Part shown: positions 42,232 through 52,011 of the stretch, in pieces | Position numbering within the stretch: the stretch's first letter is position 1 | Layout: the number at the start of each line of letters is the position of its first letter | Origin: Exobasidium rhododendri | Taxonomy: Eukaryota; Basidiomycota; Exobasidiomycetes; Exobasidiales; Exobasidiaceae | Direction: 5' to 3' | Length of the DNA: 64,000 bases | NCBI GenBank assembly: GCA_026210745.1 | Contig: CP110632.1 | Coordinates: 2,231,001-2,295,000 of the forward strand | Program-made: the position numbers and the translations under genes | Notes under the pieces: model-generated | Databases searched by the model: none | What the model saw: only the letters and a program-made list of their open reading frames with translations | Told to the model about the DNA's origin: nothing

Positions 42232-45193
42232 ATGTCTCGACGTTTTTCTGGCCCTGGGATTCCGTTTCCACAGACTGGAGACGACAGTCCCCTGCTTCGT
42301 CCCTCTCCTGGAAGTAACTTGTCGGCACTACATGCTTCATCCATCGACGATCTGCAAGATTGCCCACTCGCACCATTTCAACCTGCCGGAATCGTCTCTG
42401 CCTCCTCCGATCTCAAAGCCATGTCCAACTCTGTTTCATCACATCAAGGAGAAGGTCTACCGAGCATTCGTAGTCTGATCCATTCGATCCAGAAAGATGG
42501 TGAGTTTATGCTAGTCCTACTCTTGCCAGACATACTGGTTGCTTACTAGCCCCAACCCTCTGGACTTTTCAGCTCCCCCCTTCACTTCTGTAATGCGACG
42601 ATCACCGAGTGCGCCAGATCTTCCGCAACTTCTCAATTCGGCTGACAATCGAACAGAAACATCGTCTCACGGCAAGCATCAAACGAAGCGACACATGCCT
42701 ATTTCAGATCACTGGGCCGTGCATGGACGACAGGACCCTTCTTCCACTTGGGAGATGCAGAATAGCCTACGTTCCATAAGTCCACAGAGAAGGCCGCCGA
42801 TTGCCCCCTCTGCCTTTGCTCACAATCACTACAGCCAAGGGAACTATCGATCCGACACAGGTGGGCTTTCATCGGTAGGTCATCATCGTCCTGTACCAGC
42901 ACCACTCAATCGCCTCAACTATCGACCAAACAATGCTTCCTCGAAGAAGACGTCGCTTCACTCACCTTCCTTTTCGATTCCGAGTATGACGTCGGAAGAG
43001 ATGAACAAGTTCAGTAGGCACCCGACTGTCAACAGGACCTTGAAGGGAGAGAGTGGCAGCATGTTGTCGTCGGGTGGAAGCCATTTGACAAAGCGGAGCA
43101 TCCAAAGTCAACACGAGGCAGAGGAACCTCTCCGATCGCCATCGACCAGTCGCAGAAGACACACTGTTGGAGCATTGGAAGAGCCTGTCGGACTATACGA
43201 TCCACGCAAACCTTTAGACACGAGTCGGCAAGGAAGATACTACCACGAAGCTACCCCACGTCCCTCCCAAAACTTGCGACTCAATGCAAAGACGGATGAT
43301 CCGACAACACCTACGACGGGAAACACCTACGGGCATCGACTGGCTAGCATTCGGTGGGATAGCAATCAAAGTGGTCAATCAGTGCTACCACATCATGGGT
43401 CTCACGAGCATCGAGTCTATTTGCAAGGGTTTGAACCGGGAACAGAATCGATGCCGTCGTTGTCCTCCTCCATCTCTACCGTATCTCTGTCCAGTCATCG
43501 AGCTAGGGTTCACTCGTTGGACGAACAGAGGGAGCAAAACGGTATGCCCACTTCTTGGTCTATGATGGGGGATGGTCAAATTGTGGCAAAAGGGAATCAT
43601 ACTTCTGGTCTAGATAGCTATATTAGCCCTCACTCTTCCGTCTGGCATAGTCGATCATCGACATTAGAATCGATTGAGACGTCTAGCAGTACGTTGAGTA
43701 GTCATCTTGGTCACTACAACAACAAGCCTTTACCCCCACCTCCTCGATCCTCCAGCTTACTTGCAGAAGGTCAGTCAACTGCCGACTGGATAGCAATGAC
43801 GCCCACTAGACGAATGAGGGGATCTGAAGCGCCTCATGGTGCGTTCCAGGAGACTCCAAAGATGGGAGAAGACTATCACCATCGATTGCACCACGAACAA
43901 GTGTCGACGAGAAGTGATCAGGCACCGTTATCGTCTATGCCGTCATCGTTTTCCTCCTCTTTCTCCGTGCACTCTCAAGCGCCTCATTTGCCAATGTCAG
44001 GAAGCAGGAACGACGCCTTCAGTAGACCAAGAGCGCAGACTATGGCGTACAGTGGTGACCGACTTATCGCACCTTTACCCTCTCACAGTCAAGCGCAGCA
44101 TCATTCGCACTTCGATTCGTCGCCAAGGCAGTTCCTCACTCGACCAGCTCGAACGATGTCAGTACAAAGCAACAGCAGCGTAGCGAGCTTGCCTCAACAG
44201 GTCTCTTCGATGGAAATTGATGATGACAGCAAGAACATGCATCACATCTACGACGATCGCAGTATGATGAGACCACCTTCCTCGTCTAGTCTACGCAAGT
44301 CCACATCGATGGTGGCTTCCTTGTCGTCCTCTTCCAGTGCAGGAAGGAACGTCATCAACAACAATGCCATGGTAAATGTGAAGAGTACCTCATCGTCGAC
44401 AAACGGGGCAAAGTACGAGTGTGGGTACTGTTCCAAGCGCTTTACGAGACCTTCTAGTCTCAAGATTCATCATCATTCTCACACGGGAGAAAAACCTTTT
44501 GCTTGTCCCGCATCGAACTGTGGAAAGTGTTTCAGCGTTCAGTCGAATTTGAGACGACATCAAAAGTGTCACGTTGGCTTTGATGGGAGGGATGATGGCA
44601 GTAATATGGTGCAGATGGCGGAAAAGGACGTCGATGTAGCCGAGTCGGTTTCACAAGAAAGGCGCGGCTCTGCTAGTGAAGTCTCTGGTGGTAGTCCGTC
44701 CGCCCAGCATGGCTTGCGGCCGACTTCGCTGGCCACCGATGGTATGACCACCTCTTCTCGTAGTCTGCCCTCGATGCCAGTCATTAGCCAAACTGCAAGG
44801 ATGTCTAGCGTGAAGTTTTCCAGCCAAAACTTTGGCACCACCTCCCGCTCCGACTCTTTCCTTCAATCTAGAGAGAGACGAAACTCTTCCGTCTCGACGA
44901 CAGCAAAGGAAAGGGAAGATGAGGACGAGAAAATCGACGATGAGGAAGAGGAGGAAGAAGAGGAAGAAGAAGAGGAGGAGGAGGAGGAAGATGCAGAAGA
45001 AGATGATGAAAGTGAGGGAGATACTTACAAGGACAGCGTTGACGAGGGTCGATTCAAGATCGACTTGCTACACCAAACGTTCGACAAAGACCAAAGCATG
45101 CAAGACATACAAGAAGAAGAAACCCAACAGCAGGCGACTCTCGATCAGGCTCAAAACTTCCAAGGACTCCTTAACCCAAACCAAACCCCATGA
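42232..45193 (+). CDS. Two-finger C2H2 transcription factor
   Basis: Two exons, 42232-42499 and 42573-45193 (962 aa), joined as SIQKD-APPFTSV. The start is ATG 42232 ([12 protein letters not shown]); the open frame extends upstream to another ATG at 42064. Residues 1-700 are Ser/His/Pro-rich and disordered, with a short block [11 protein letters not shown] near 80. Two C2H2 fingers at ~704-757 read [21 protein letters not shown] and [20 protein letters not shown]; the RPSSLKIH and VQSNLRRH helices are common in fungal regulators of morphology or nutrition, but the target is unknown. The C-terminal third is acidic, with a run of ~20 Glu/Asp at ~793-815, then a Gln-rich tail. It may bind DNA with the finger pair and activate through the acidic region. 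Confidence 0.87.
44935..45015 (+). repeat. Poly-Glu coding purine tract
   Basis: A GAGGAAGAG-type purine run in the zinc-finger gene encodes an almost pure Glu stretch, a typical slippage-prone acidic region. Confidence 0.8.
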
Positions 45194-45914
45194 CCACGTT
45201 CACACGTTCACACGTTCCCACCACCATCAGCCATACTCTACGCACATTTCACGCAACTCACGCATCTAACACAAGTCAGCAGAGAGCATCTCTCTGCCAC
45301 AAACACGACACGAAGTATCAAGAAAATCAATTCTACCCTTTCCCATATCAACATTTTCTCGCAACCAATTTTGACGTTGGATTTCTTGCGGAAGGAGAAC
45401 TCGTAAGCTTTCAGAATTATTCCCCCCTCTTTGCACTAAAACAATGACATTTGTAAATTTCCCCGTCATCATCATTCAGCCTTTCTTTTTTTTCTCATTC
45501 GATCCCGTCTCTCGTATCTTTCCCGATTTGGTATAACAGTTGTAGCTTTGTAAAAACAAGGAACGAAGTCGAATCAAAATGTACATGCTGGTCTTGGACA
45601 CTCACTTCTGCGCCCCTTGAGATGTGTGCTTCCGAGATGAGCGACTGAAGTAGGTCAACAGTAGCTTCCATTCAGGACGCGGCCAACAGCCAGACGCTGT
45701 ATGCATGCGGAGGAACATAATGAGCTGTCTCGAGTAGAGGTTCCTAGGCGGAGAAGAGGGGTCGTGGGCGGGCAGGAAAGGGAAGGGAAGGAGAAAAGGG
45801 AGAAGAGGAGAGTATGATCTTGGGTCCGTGCGTTTGGGCGGCGAGTCCTGATTTCTCCTCACTTTCCTTTGTGAACGCATCTTTCCATCGCACTGCTTCA
45901 TTCTTGGAGCGAGT
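45194..45914. other. Intergenic region
   Basis: 0.7 kb of 3' flank and promoter. The minus strand has an open frame at 45602-45901 ending in a basic tail, but no family, start context or splice structure supports it as a gene. Confidence 0.4.
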
Positions 45915-47338
45915 ATGCCTGACCTCGCCCTCGTCTCCGCTCACTTGTATGCTACAGACCCATTTCTCGACTCGAAAGGAGCAAAGCCTTTCTGTTGTGT
46001 CGAAGAAGAAGGAGAATATGCACTAACTGACAAGGTGAGCCAGCATACAAATGCTTTAATTGGACGACGGAATGGGAGGATTCAACAATTGTATTCAAGT
46101 TAAGATCTTCTTGTCACCCTTCCCATATCTTATGACGCTTAGAGCAGCTCGGCACACGTATATCTTCGTAGCTTAGAAGAGCTGACATGCTCCTTGAATG
46201 TGGCTAGATTTATGCAAACGAAACCGGGGTGCCAATGGATTGTGTGTCTGATCTACGTGGATGATGGTGAGAATTATCATGTTGGCTCACCTTGCGTGGA
46301 ACTGATCGGCAGCTTCTTTCCTACTCTGAAACAGTGCTCCTGCCAGAAGTCTGCAGCGAGCATAAATACAGCAAGGAGGACATCTCTGCGTCTGCTTGTG
46401 AGTTATTTTCGCCGACGTTCACTGTGGAAAAAGACAGAGGTACCATACAGATCTCTGTCAAGACGCATGGCAGTGGGAAGGTGAGGCAGACAAGAATGGG
46501 AAATTGCAGATAGGAGATGCTCAAAGCCTGTCTACCCACTCCTCTTTCCATCAAGAAAAAAAATTGGCCAAACTATGCCTTCACATTCACCTATTCTCGA
46601 TCTATCTACGACGAATTGGCCACCCTGATACCAACCTGCAAGGACTTTGGAAGGAGTCTTTTGTTTGTCAGTAGAGGCTGGTGGAGAGTGGTAGAGTGTG
46701 CTAGTGGTTTGCTGACTCGATCACTCTTTCCCCTTGCCTCACTTGCCAATACGCACGCGCACACACACACAGCGAGACGTCGAGAAGAAGAAGGAAGTGC
46801 TGCTGAACAGAGTGAAGGAACTTCAGTACTCAGCAGAGGATCGGGCACTCAAGGTGGCAATCGCAGAGGACACGCAAAGAGCGTTGGAAGGTGTGTAATA
46901 AATAGGGAGATGCGCGGATCATGTGAGCGCTGATAGACTGCTATCTCAGCCTCTACCATAGTTGTGAGACGAGAACCACCACCTGTCCGACGAGAGGACA
47001 GTCCGACACCGCGCGTCAACTCCGTGCGGTTCGTCAATCGTCAACAGGACAGTGACGATGAGACAGATGGAGCTCTCGACCCGTACATCAGTCAGACGAA
47101 AGAACAACCGCACAACAATTGCTCGGCAAACAAGAAGGAGAAAAAGAAGAAAAACCTTGGGAGGAGGAAGATTCTCGATGATGAACCTACTGCCGCCGAA
47201 GCAAGCCGCCCGACGCTTGTACACTGCAGCAATGGGAGCACCGCATCTACTTCACGGGACCTCATCCACCAGCCGTCACTACCGCGCCCTCTCATGAATT
47301 ATTCGAGCAAATCCACGATAGCACGGCCCTTCCGCTGA
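45915..47338 (+). CDS. Six-exon gene, possible XRCC4/XLF superfamily (NHEJ factor); function tentative
   Basis: My reconstruction joins 45915-46034, 46143-46266, 46335-46480, 46556-46666, 46773-46890 and 46962-47338 into one 331-aa frame. Donors are GTGAGC, GTGAGA, GTGAGG, GTCAGT (weak) and GTGTGT. The first ~165 residues look like a beta-rich head: EEEGEYALTDK, WIVCLIYVDD, DRGTIQISVKTHG and NWPNYAFTFTY. A helix (IYDELATLIPTCKDFG) leads into a short coiled coil (VEKKKEVLLNRVKELQ), then an Arg/Pro-rich disordered tail with KEKKKKNLGRRK and a basic end (STIARPFR). Head, coiled coil and disordered basic tail in that order is the plan of XRCC4/XLF-type end-joining scaffolds. This is a fold-level guess; the exon chain is plausible but unverified. 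Confidence 0.55.
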
Positions 47339-47811
47339 TGGAAGGAGCCAGTACCAACAATGGCCCTCACATAATCACACGGAGGAGCTGAGAGCAAATG
47401 GGTTATCATTCCGATACAACGCGTTTCCAAGCGGCCGTGCTCTGATATTGCGTCTGCTAGCGTATGTAGGAGGAGCGCCACGATCTAGCAAGGTAAAGGA
47501 GAAAGATTATCGTCACTCCTACGCAATACAAATTATTTCCCTCACTTCAAAGGCTAATAAAATATGGCTAGTGCGCGGAGGGGGTGCGAGCGTTGCTTCA
47601 GATTTTTCAATGTGATGGGGGCAGTGATTGATTGGAACGATGGGTCGGAAGAGAAAGACGTCGAACAATGGGGGGAAAATCTCCACTCTTGCTGCGAGTT
47701 AAAAGCAGCGTTGAACAACTCGCCTCCTTATACACTCTAATTGCGCTCTTCACTCTGCCCCGACTTACTGCTCTGCCTCTCCTCTAAGGGGAAAGAGAAG
47801 CACCTCTCACG

Positions 47812-49666
47812 ATGCCTTGTATTGCACCGCAGCACTACAATCTCAGAGCTCGAATGCACCCCGTGTCGTATAGCACGGGAAGTATCATACGGGCACGATG
47901 CTTTTCTGAGAGCAAGGAAGAGGTACGCAACGACGGAAAGGTGAGTTTCTTAGCGGGGACATGTAAGAGACGGTGCGGGAAGGAAATAAGACGGCGCAAA
48001 ACAGTGTTAGCACTCACCCTCTTACTCTTCCCGCATCCACGCAATCATCTTTAGCGCTCGACGGCCAAGATCGGCTTGAAAAGGCAGGATGTGGTAGCGT
48101 GTAGTGTTGACTTGAATGGGCTGATCGATGCAAGAATTTGCTCGATTGAATCTGTTACAATACACGTATGCATCGATCAGCAAGCCTTGAGGCCCACGAG
48201 ACTGACTGTCAGTGATCTCTTGAACCTAGAGAGGGGGGTCTTTAGTACTACACAGCTGTGGGCAGAACTCGAGTGTGGCTCTGTCTCTATTCACGTCAAT
48301 GTTTGGGGGAAGAAAGACATGGAAGATGCAGCTGTGAGTTGGTAGGGCGTGACTAGAGTGACTACTCTCCTGGAGAGAACGAAGAAGAACATCACTGAAG
48401 GCTCCTATCTTTGCATGGCCACTATCTTACGGACAGCAGTACGAGCTCCATTTCAAGTATGATCGAACGTATGAATCGGCGCTTGTCGCAGTGGACTCAA
48501 TGGGAAGACTGCGAGCGACTGTCCGAAGACCTCAGGCTGAATTTGACTCGCGCTTAGAAGACGACGTGGCACTTTCCACTCTTCATAAAGAGACAGAGCC
48601 AGGTAATCTGCCGACTACGTCTCTTCTGGAAAGAATGGAAAGACGCATTACCCTGACACCGGAACGAAAAGGGCATCAAAGAAGCAGCACTTCAAGTGCG
48701 GCCGATCCAACGCTTTCCAGCCCGATACCCTTCACACCATTCGAAATGATGGAAGGAAAGCGGAAATTGGCAAATAATAGCGCTACCACTTGCGAACAGA
48801 CTCCGCCGAAGCGAGCGAAGGAGACTCCTGCCCTTACTGTAGAGCGGGGGATTACGTTAGACTCGCCCGATGTACAGCAAGCAACCGTACGGCAACAGGA
48901 CCCGATGCACGCAGAAAAGAGGAGCCCACGTCTGGAGAATCTTGCAAGAAAAACAACAGCGTCGACGGATAACGGAAATGAAAGTGCACCACACGTTACC
49001 ACCACCGCATCTGTACAACAATCACAGCCCCTTCCCACACGCACACCGACGGCGAAAGTCCCCGTCACACCCGTCCGAGAGACGTCCGCCCTGTCAAAGG
49101 TTCAGAGCAGAGGTGCATTGTCGCTCACACAAGTCGATGATGCCCAGGGAGCTCTTGCTAGTTCCGTTCGCGTGGATTCTCTTAGAGACCAAGCCAGAGC
49201 GTCGGGTGTGTCGCAGACATCTCCTACTAACGACGCTCCTCCCCAGAAAGTAGAACAAAATAAGGGGGAGAAGAACTGCACCCGGCAGCCCGACACTACT
49301 TCACTACTCAATGAGATAGTCTTGGGAAGGGAAAATACGGCCTTCTCCGACTCGGTGGGGTCACCGACCGATGATCGACGTGAGGAGATTGCAGAAATGG
49401 TGATACGAGAGGAGAAGAAGCGCGCCTTTCTTGTCCTAGTCGGGAATTATTACGATGCTCGTGGTCGGACCGTGGATGCACAGAGGATGGCCGAGGAAAA
49501 GATCCGCACATGCCTACAGAAGGAGCGGAGCTTCAAGGAGTGGAAGAATTTAGAGAGCGCTACCTCGCTGGCGACGAAGAAAGGAAAAAACCCGACGAAT
49601 GGAACATCTGCTTTGCTATTGGCGCCCCCAAGTGTGATTCGTATCAAGGACGACGAGCCCCTATAA
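47812..49666 (+). CDS. Unknown protein with N-terminal beta-rich domain and coiled coil
   Basis: Three exons, 47812-47940, 48055-48333 and 48440-49666, all phase 0, giving 544 aa. The first ~190 residues alternate short hydrophobic strands (ICSIESVTIHVCIDQ, LWAELECGSVSIHVNVWG, AAYELHFKYDRTYESALV), suggesting a folded beta domain. Residues ~190-440 are disordered and Thr/Pro/Arg-rich. A helical stretch near the C-terminus (EEIAEMVIREEKKRAFLVLV, then QRMAEEKIRTCLQKE) could be a coiled coil. No family recognised. In layout it parallels the gene at 52012, on the other side of the AT-rich island. Splice sites are canonical with GTGAGT donors, supporting a real gene, but the start codon is chosen only as the first ATG of exon 1. 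Confidence 0.6.
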
Positions 49667-51453
49667 AGCGGGGGAAGGAGCACATCTACGTGCGCCCACA
49701 TGCTGACAATGCCCACCGCAACAACTCTGCCGTGGAAGAATGAATGTATACAATAGGGTTGCTTTTCTTCCGACAGAGACATAAACGGCGTCAGCTTAGA
49801 TAGTCACGAACTGCGTGGCGTGGCGGGGTGCAGGCGGTACGTACCGTGTCCTTGATTACCATGCGCTACTACTATTAAATACACGTGGGTTTTTTGACCA
49901 CTATCGAATACGCCGTGTACGACATGCTGTATCACCATGACCGCTTGTCCAATGTAGAATAGCTCCTAATGAAATGGAATCGTATAAACATTCGCAGCAA
50001 ACTTGTCTGAAACAAAAAGTGTAAAACATGCCGTTTTGAGTGAGCTGCTCTAAGTGTGAAATTTTATTAGGCCCTAAAAAACCAGTCAAAAAGTCCCGGG
50101 AACGCAAACAACATACACGGTGTATTGATGGCCGCCACGATGCTACCATAACGTTGTTCAATGAGCTCGAGACTTTGATACAATGTAGAAAAGTACAGTA
50201 TTATATATATGAGGTGTGAAAAAAAATGAGAAGATACATATGAAAGAGAGGAGATATAGGGGTATCAAGCCACTACGCCAGAAGGGTCAATACTACAAAA
50301 AAAGTCATGGTCACGGTACAAAATTTACGCGAAATTAGCTCTGCTGCCTCCGCGCAACAGCTTCAAGCTCCAGTAAGTTGAGTGAATCATTAGTAGTATC
50401 ATATCTAGCACTCCATTCATTTAGAATGACCGTTTGTTCTCAATAAGGGTGTGTCGGTACAAGTTTCTCAACCTCACTTTAACTGACCCCCAAAAACAGA
50501 CTCGACTTCAATTATCTCCTTCTTTTGTCACTATAATATATTTTAGGACTTAGTAAGTATTTTAGCTATATATCATAGCAACGTATGATAGTAATACTAT
50601 TTGCCCTAAAAGAGCCTGCTGGTCACGCAAATGAGCTTCGTAGATGGTAAAATGGTCAAATTTGGGTCATTATGGCAGTTTCACGGTCCTAATATGAGCC
50701 AATTTTGCTATCTTATCTGATAGACGTTGTGTTGGGTTCATACTATACAAATATATGCGAAATTAGTGGGAAAAAAGATTCAATGCTTAAAAATGACCAT
50801 TTATTTATCATGTTGACGAGTAAATAGCCTTTGTAGCATTTCATGGTCATATTTAATGGTTCAGCCCATTAGCATGATTCTGGGCTTGGATCACTCCAAA
50901 AGCATTTTGGTACCTAATAAAAGTTGTTCATTACTATCTCCTGTATTGTTTTGTCTTTTTAAATTTGTATATTATTAATTAGAATATGCTACAAAGCGAG
51001 ATTCCGCTGACACCATGGTGCAAAATTTCTAAAAAATGATGGCGTAGTGCGTATTTTTCAGTGATAGCTTTTTGGACGCGCACAAAACCGACACACCATC
51101 TTCTCTTATAGGAAAACTTCATCAAATTCCATGAGAGCGTCTAAGTTACATAGGGGGGGTTATCCGATAGGAGTGCATGGTCATGCCTGCGGCGTCAGAG
51201 GGCGCAAATAGGGGCCAGGAGAGCGTCAATCGGGTGTTTTCACGTTCCCGAAATCACGTGTATTTACTAATAGTAGCGCATGGTATTGCGAGACGCTTCA
51301 ACGAGGCACAGTACACGTGATCCACGGCTCTATTCCTCGATGGTGGACAGCTGAGGTCCTGATCACTGGGACCCTTGACCTCCCTCTTGTGAAATTCAGA
51401 TGAGATGTCGCTGTTGTTTCATATAGCTTGAAAGATCACAATTTACTTGTTGT
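49667..51453. other. AT-rich gene-free island
   Basis: About 1.8 kb of markedly A/T-rich DNA with many short stop-bounded frames and no coding signal. It holds a candidate inverted-repeat element (50448-51097), three exact CATGGTCA octamers (50306, 50842, 51176) and a 10-bp direct repeat GCGAAATTAG (50329 and 50757). Composition contrasts with the ~50% GC flanks. It ends at the tRNA-Tyr gene. Confidence 0.65.
50448..51097. mobile_element. Candidate non-autonomous element with 11-bp terminal inverted repeats
   Basis: GGTGTGTCGGT at 50448-50458 is mirrored perfectly by ACCGACACACC at 51087-51097, 650 bp in all. The interior is AT-rich and non-coding, as in MITE-like relics. No target-site duplication is evident and the inverted match does not extend further inward, so chance or a degraded copy remains possible. 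Confidence 0.4.
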
Positions 51454-51540
51454 CGGCCTATAACTCAGCTGGAAGAGTGTTCGGTTGTAATGGCAACCAA
51501 AATTCCCGAAATGTCACCGGTTCGATCCCGGTTGGGCCGA
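51454..51540 (+). tRNA. tRNA-Tyr (anticodon GTA) with 14-nt intron
   Basis: The acceptor stem CGGCCTA pairs with TGGGCCG, with A73 as discriminator; the C1-G72 pair is the eukaryotic tRNA-Tyr hallmark. D stem ACTC/GAGT, anticodon stem TTCGG/CCGAA, T arm ACCGG-TTCGATC-CCGGT. The anticodon GTA is at 51487-51489 and A37 at 51490; the 14-nt intron (about 51491-51504) lies just 3' of it, the expected place. The B box GGTTCGATCCC is perfect; the A box has an unusual AACTC. A T-rich run starting at 51543 serves as the Pol III terminator. The mature tRNA would be 73 nt before CCA. Confidence 0.94.
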
Positions 51541-51595
51541 ACTTTTTTTTCTTTTTTTTTTCCTTTTTTCCCCTCTTTTTCCCTTCTTTTTCTCT
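51541..51595 (+). terminator. Pol III termination tract after tRNA-Tyr
   Basis: Long T-rich pyrimidine tract with several runs of five or more T immediately after the tRNA, the standard Pol III terminator. Confidence 0.8.
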
Positions 51596-52011
51596 TGACA
51601 CCGCTTCAAGCTGCTCAACGCGATAGGGGCCAGTGCGCTTGAACCTAAACTAAAATAAACTTGAGCTTGAACAATGGAGGAGCGAGACGCGTGTCTGGGA
51701 GTATGCATGGGTAGGCAGAAAATGATCAAGATTGCTACCCAGAGAAGTCAAAGTCAAGCGAAAAGTCTCAAGTAACACAGCAGCAACAATGGGAACAGTC
51801 TCGTAGCCAAGAGATTCAAAAGAAGGTTCGAGCTGACGGGTCTGGCCTATTCAAGCCGCAGGGGATGTAGCTGCGTGTCCGGCCCTGCGCGGCTTCTCCT
51901 CATTTCCATCCATTTCTTCAGTCAAGCTCCTTGGCCGCAGTCTGTCGCTCTTCTCCCGTTTCTTTCTCCGTAGCAGCTCATTTGAGGAGAGAGAGAGAGT
52001 CACAGATTGAA

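Noticed and set aside
45602-45901. Minus-strand 99-codon open frame before the six-exon gene
   Set aside because: No recognisable domain and it occupies the expected promoter of the plus-strand gene.
46194-46290. YVDD motif suggesting a reverse transcriptase fragment
   Set aside because: The tetrapeptide is alone; no flanking RT blocks, integrase or repeats are present, and the segment fits as an exon of the six-exon gene.
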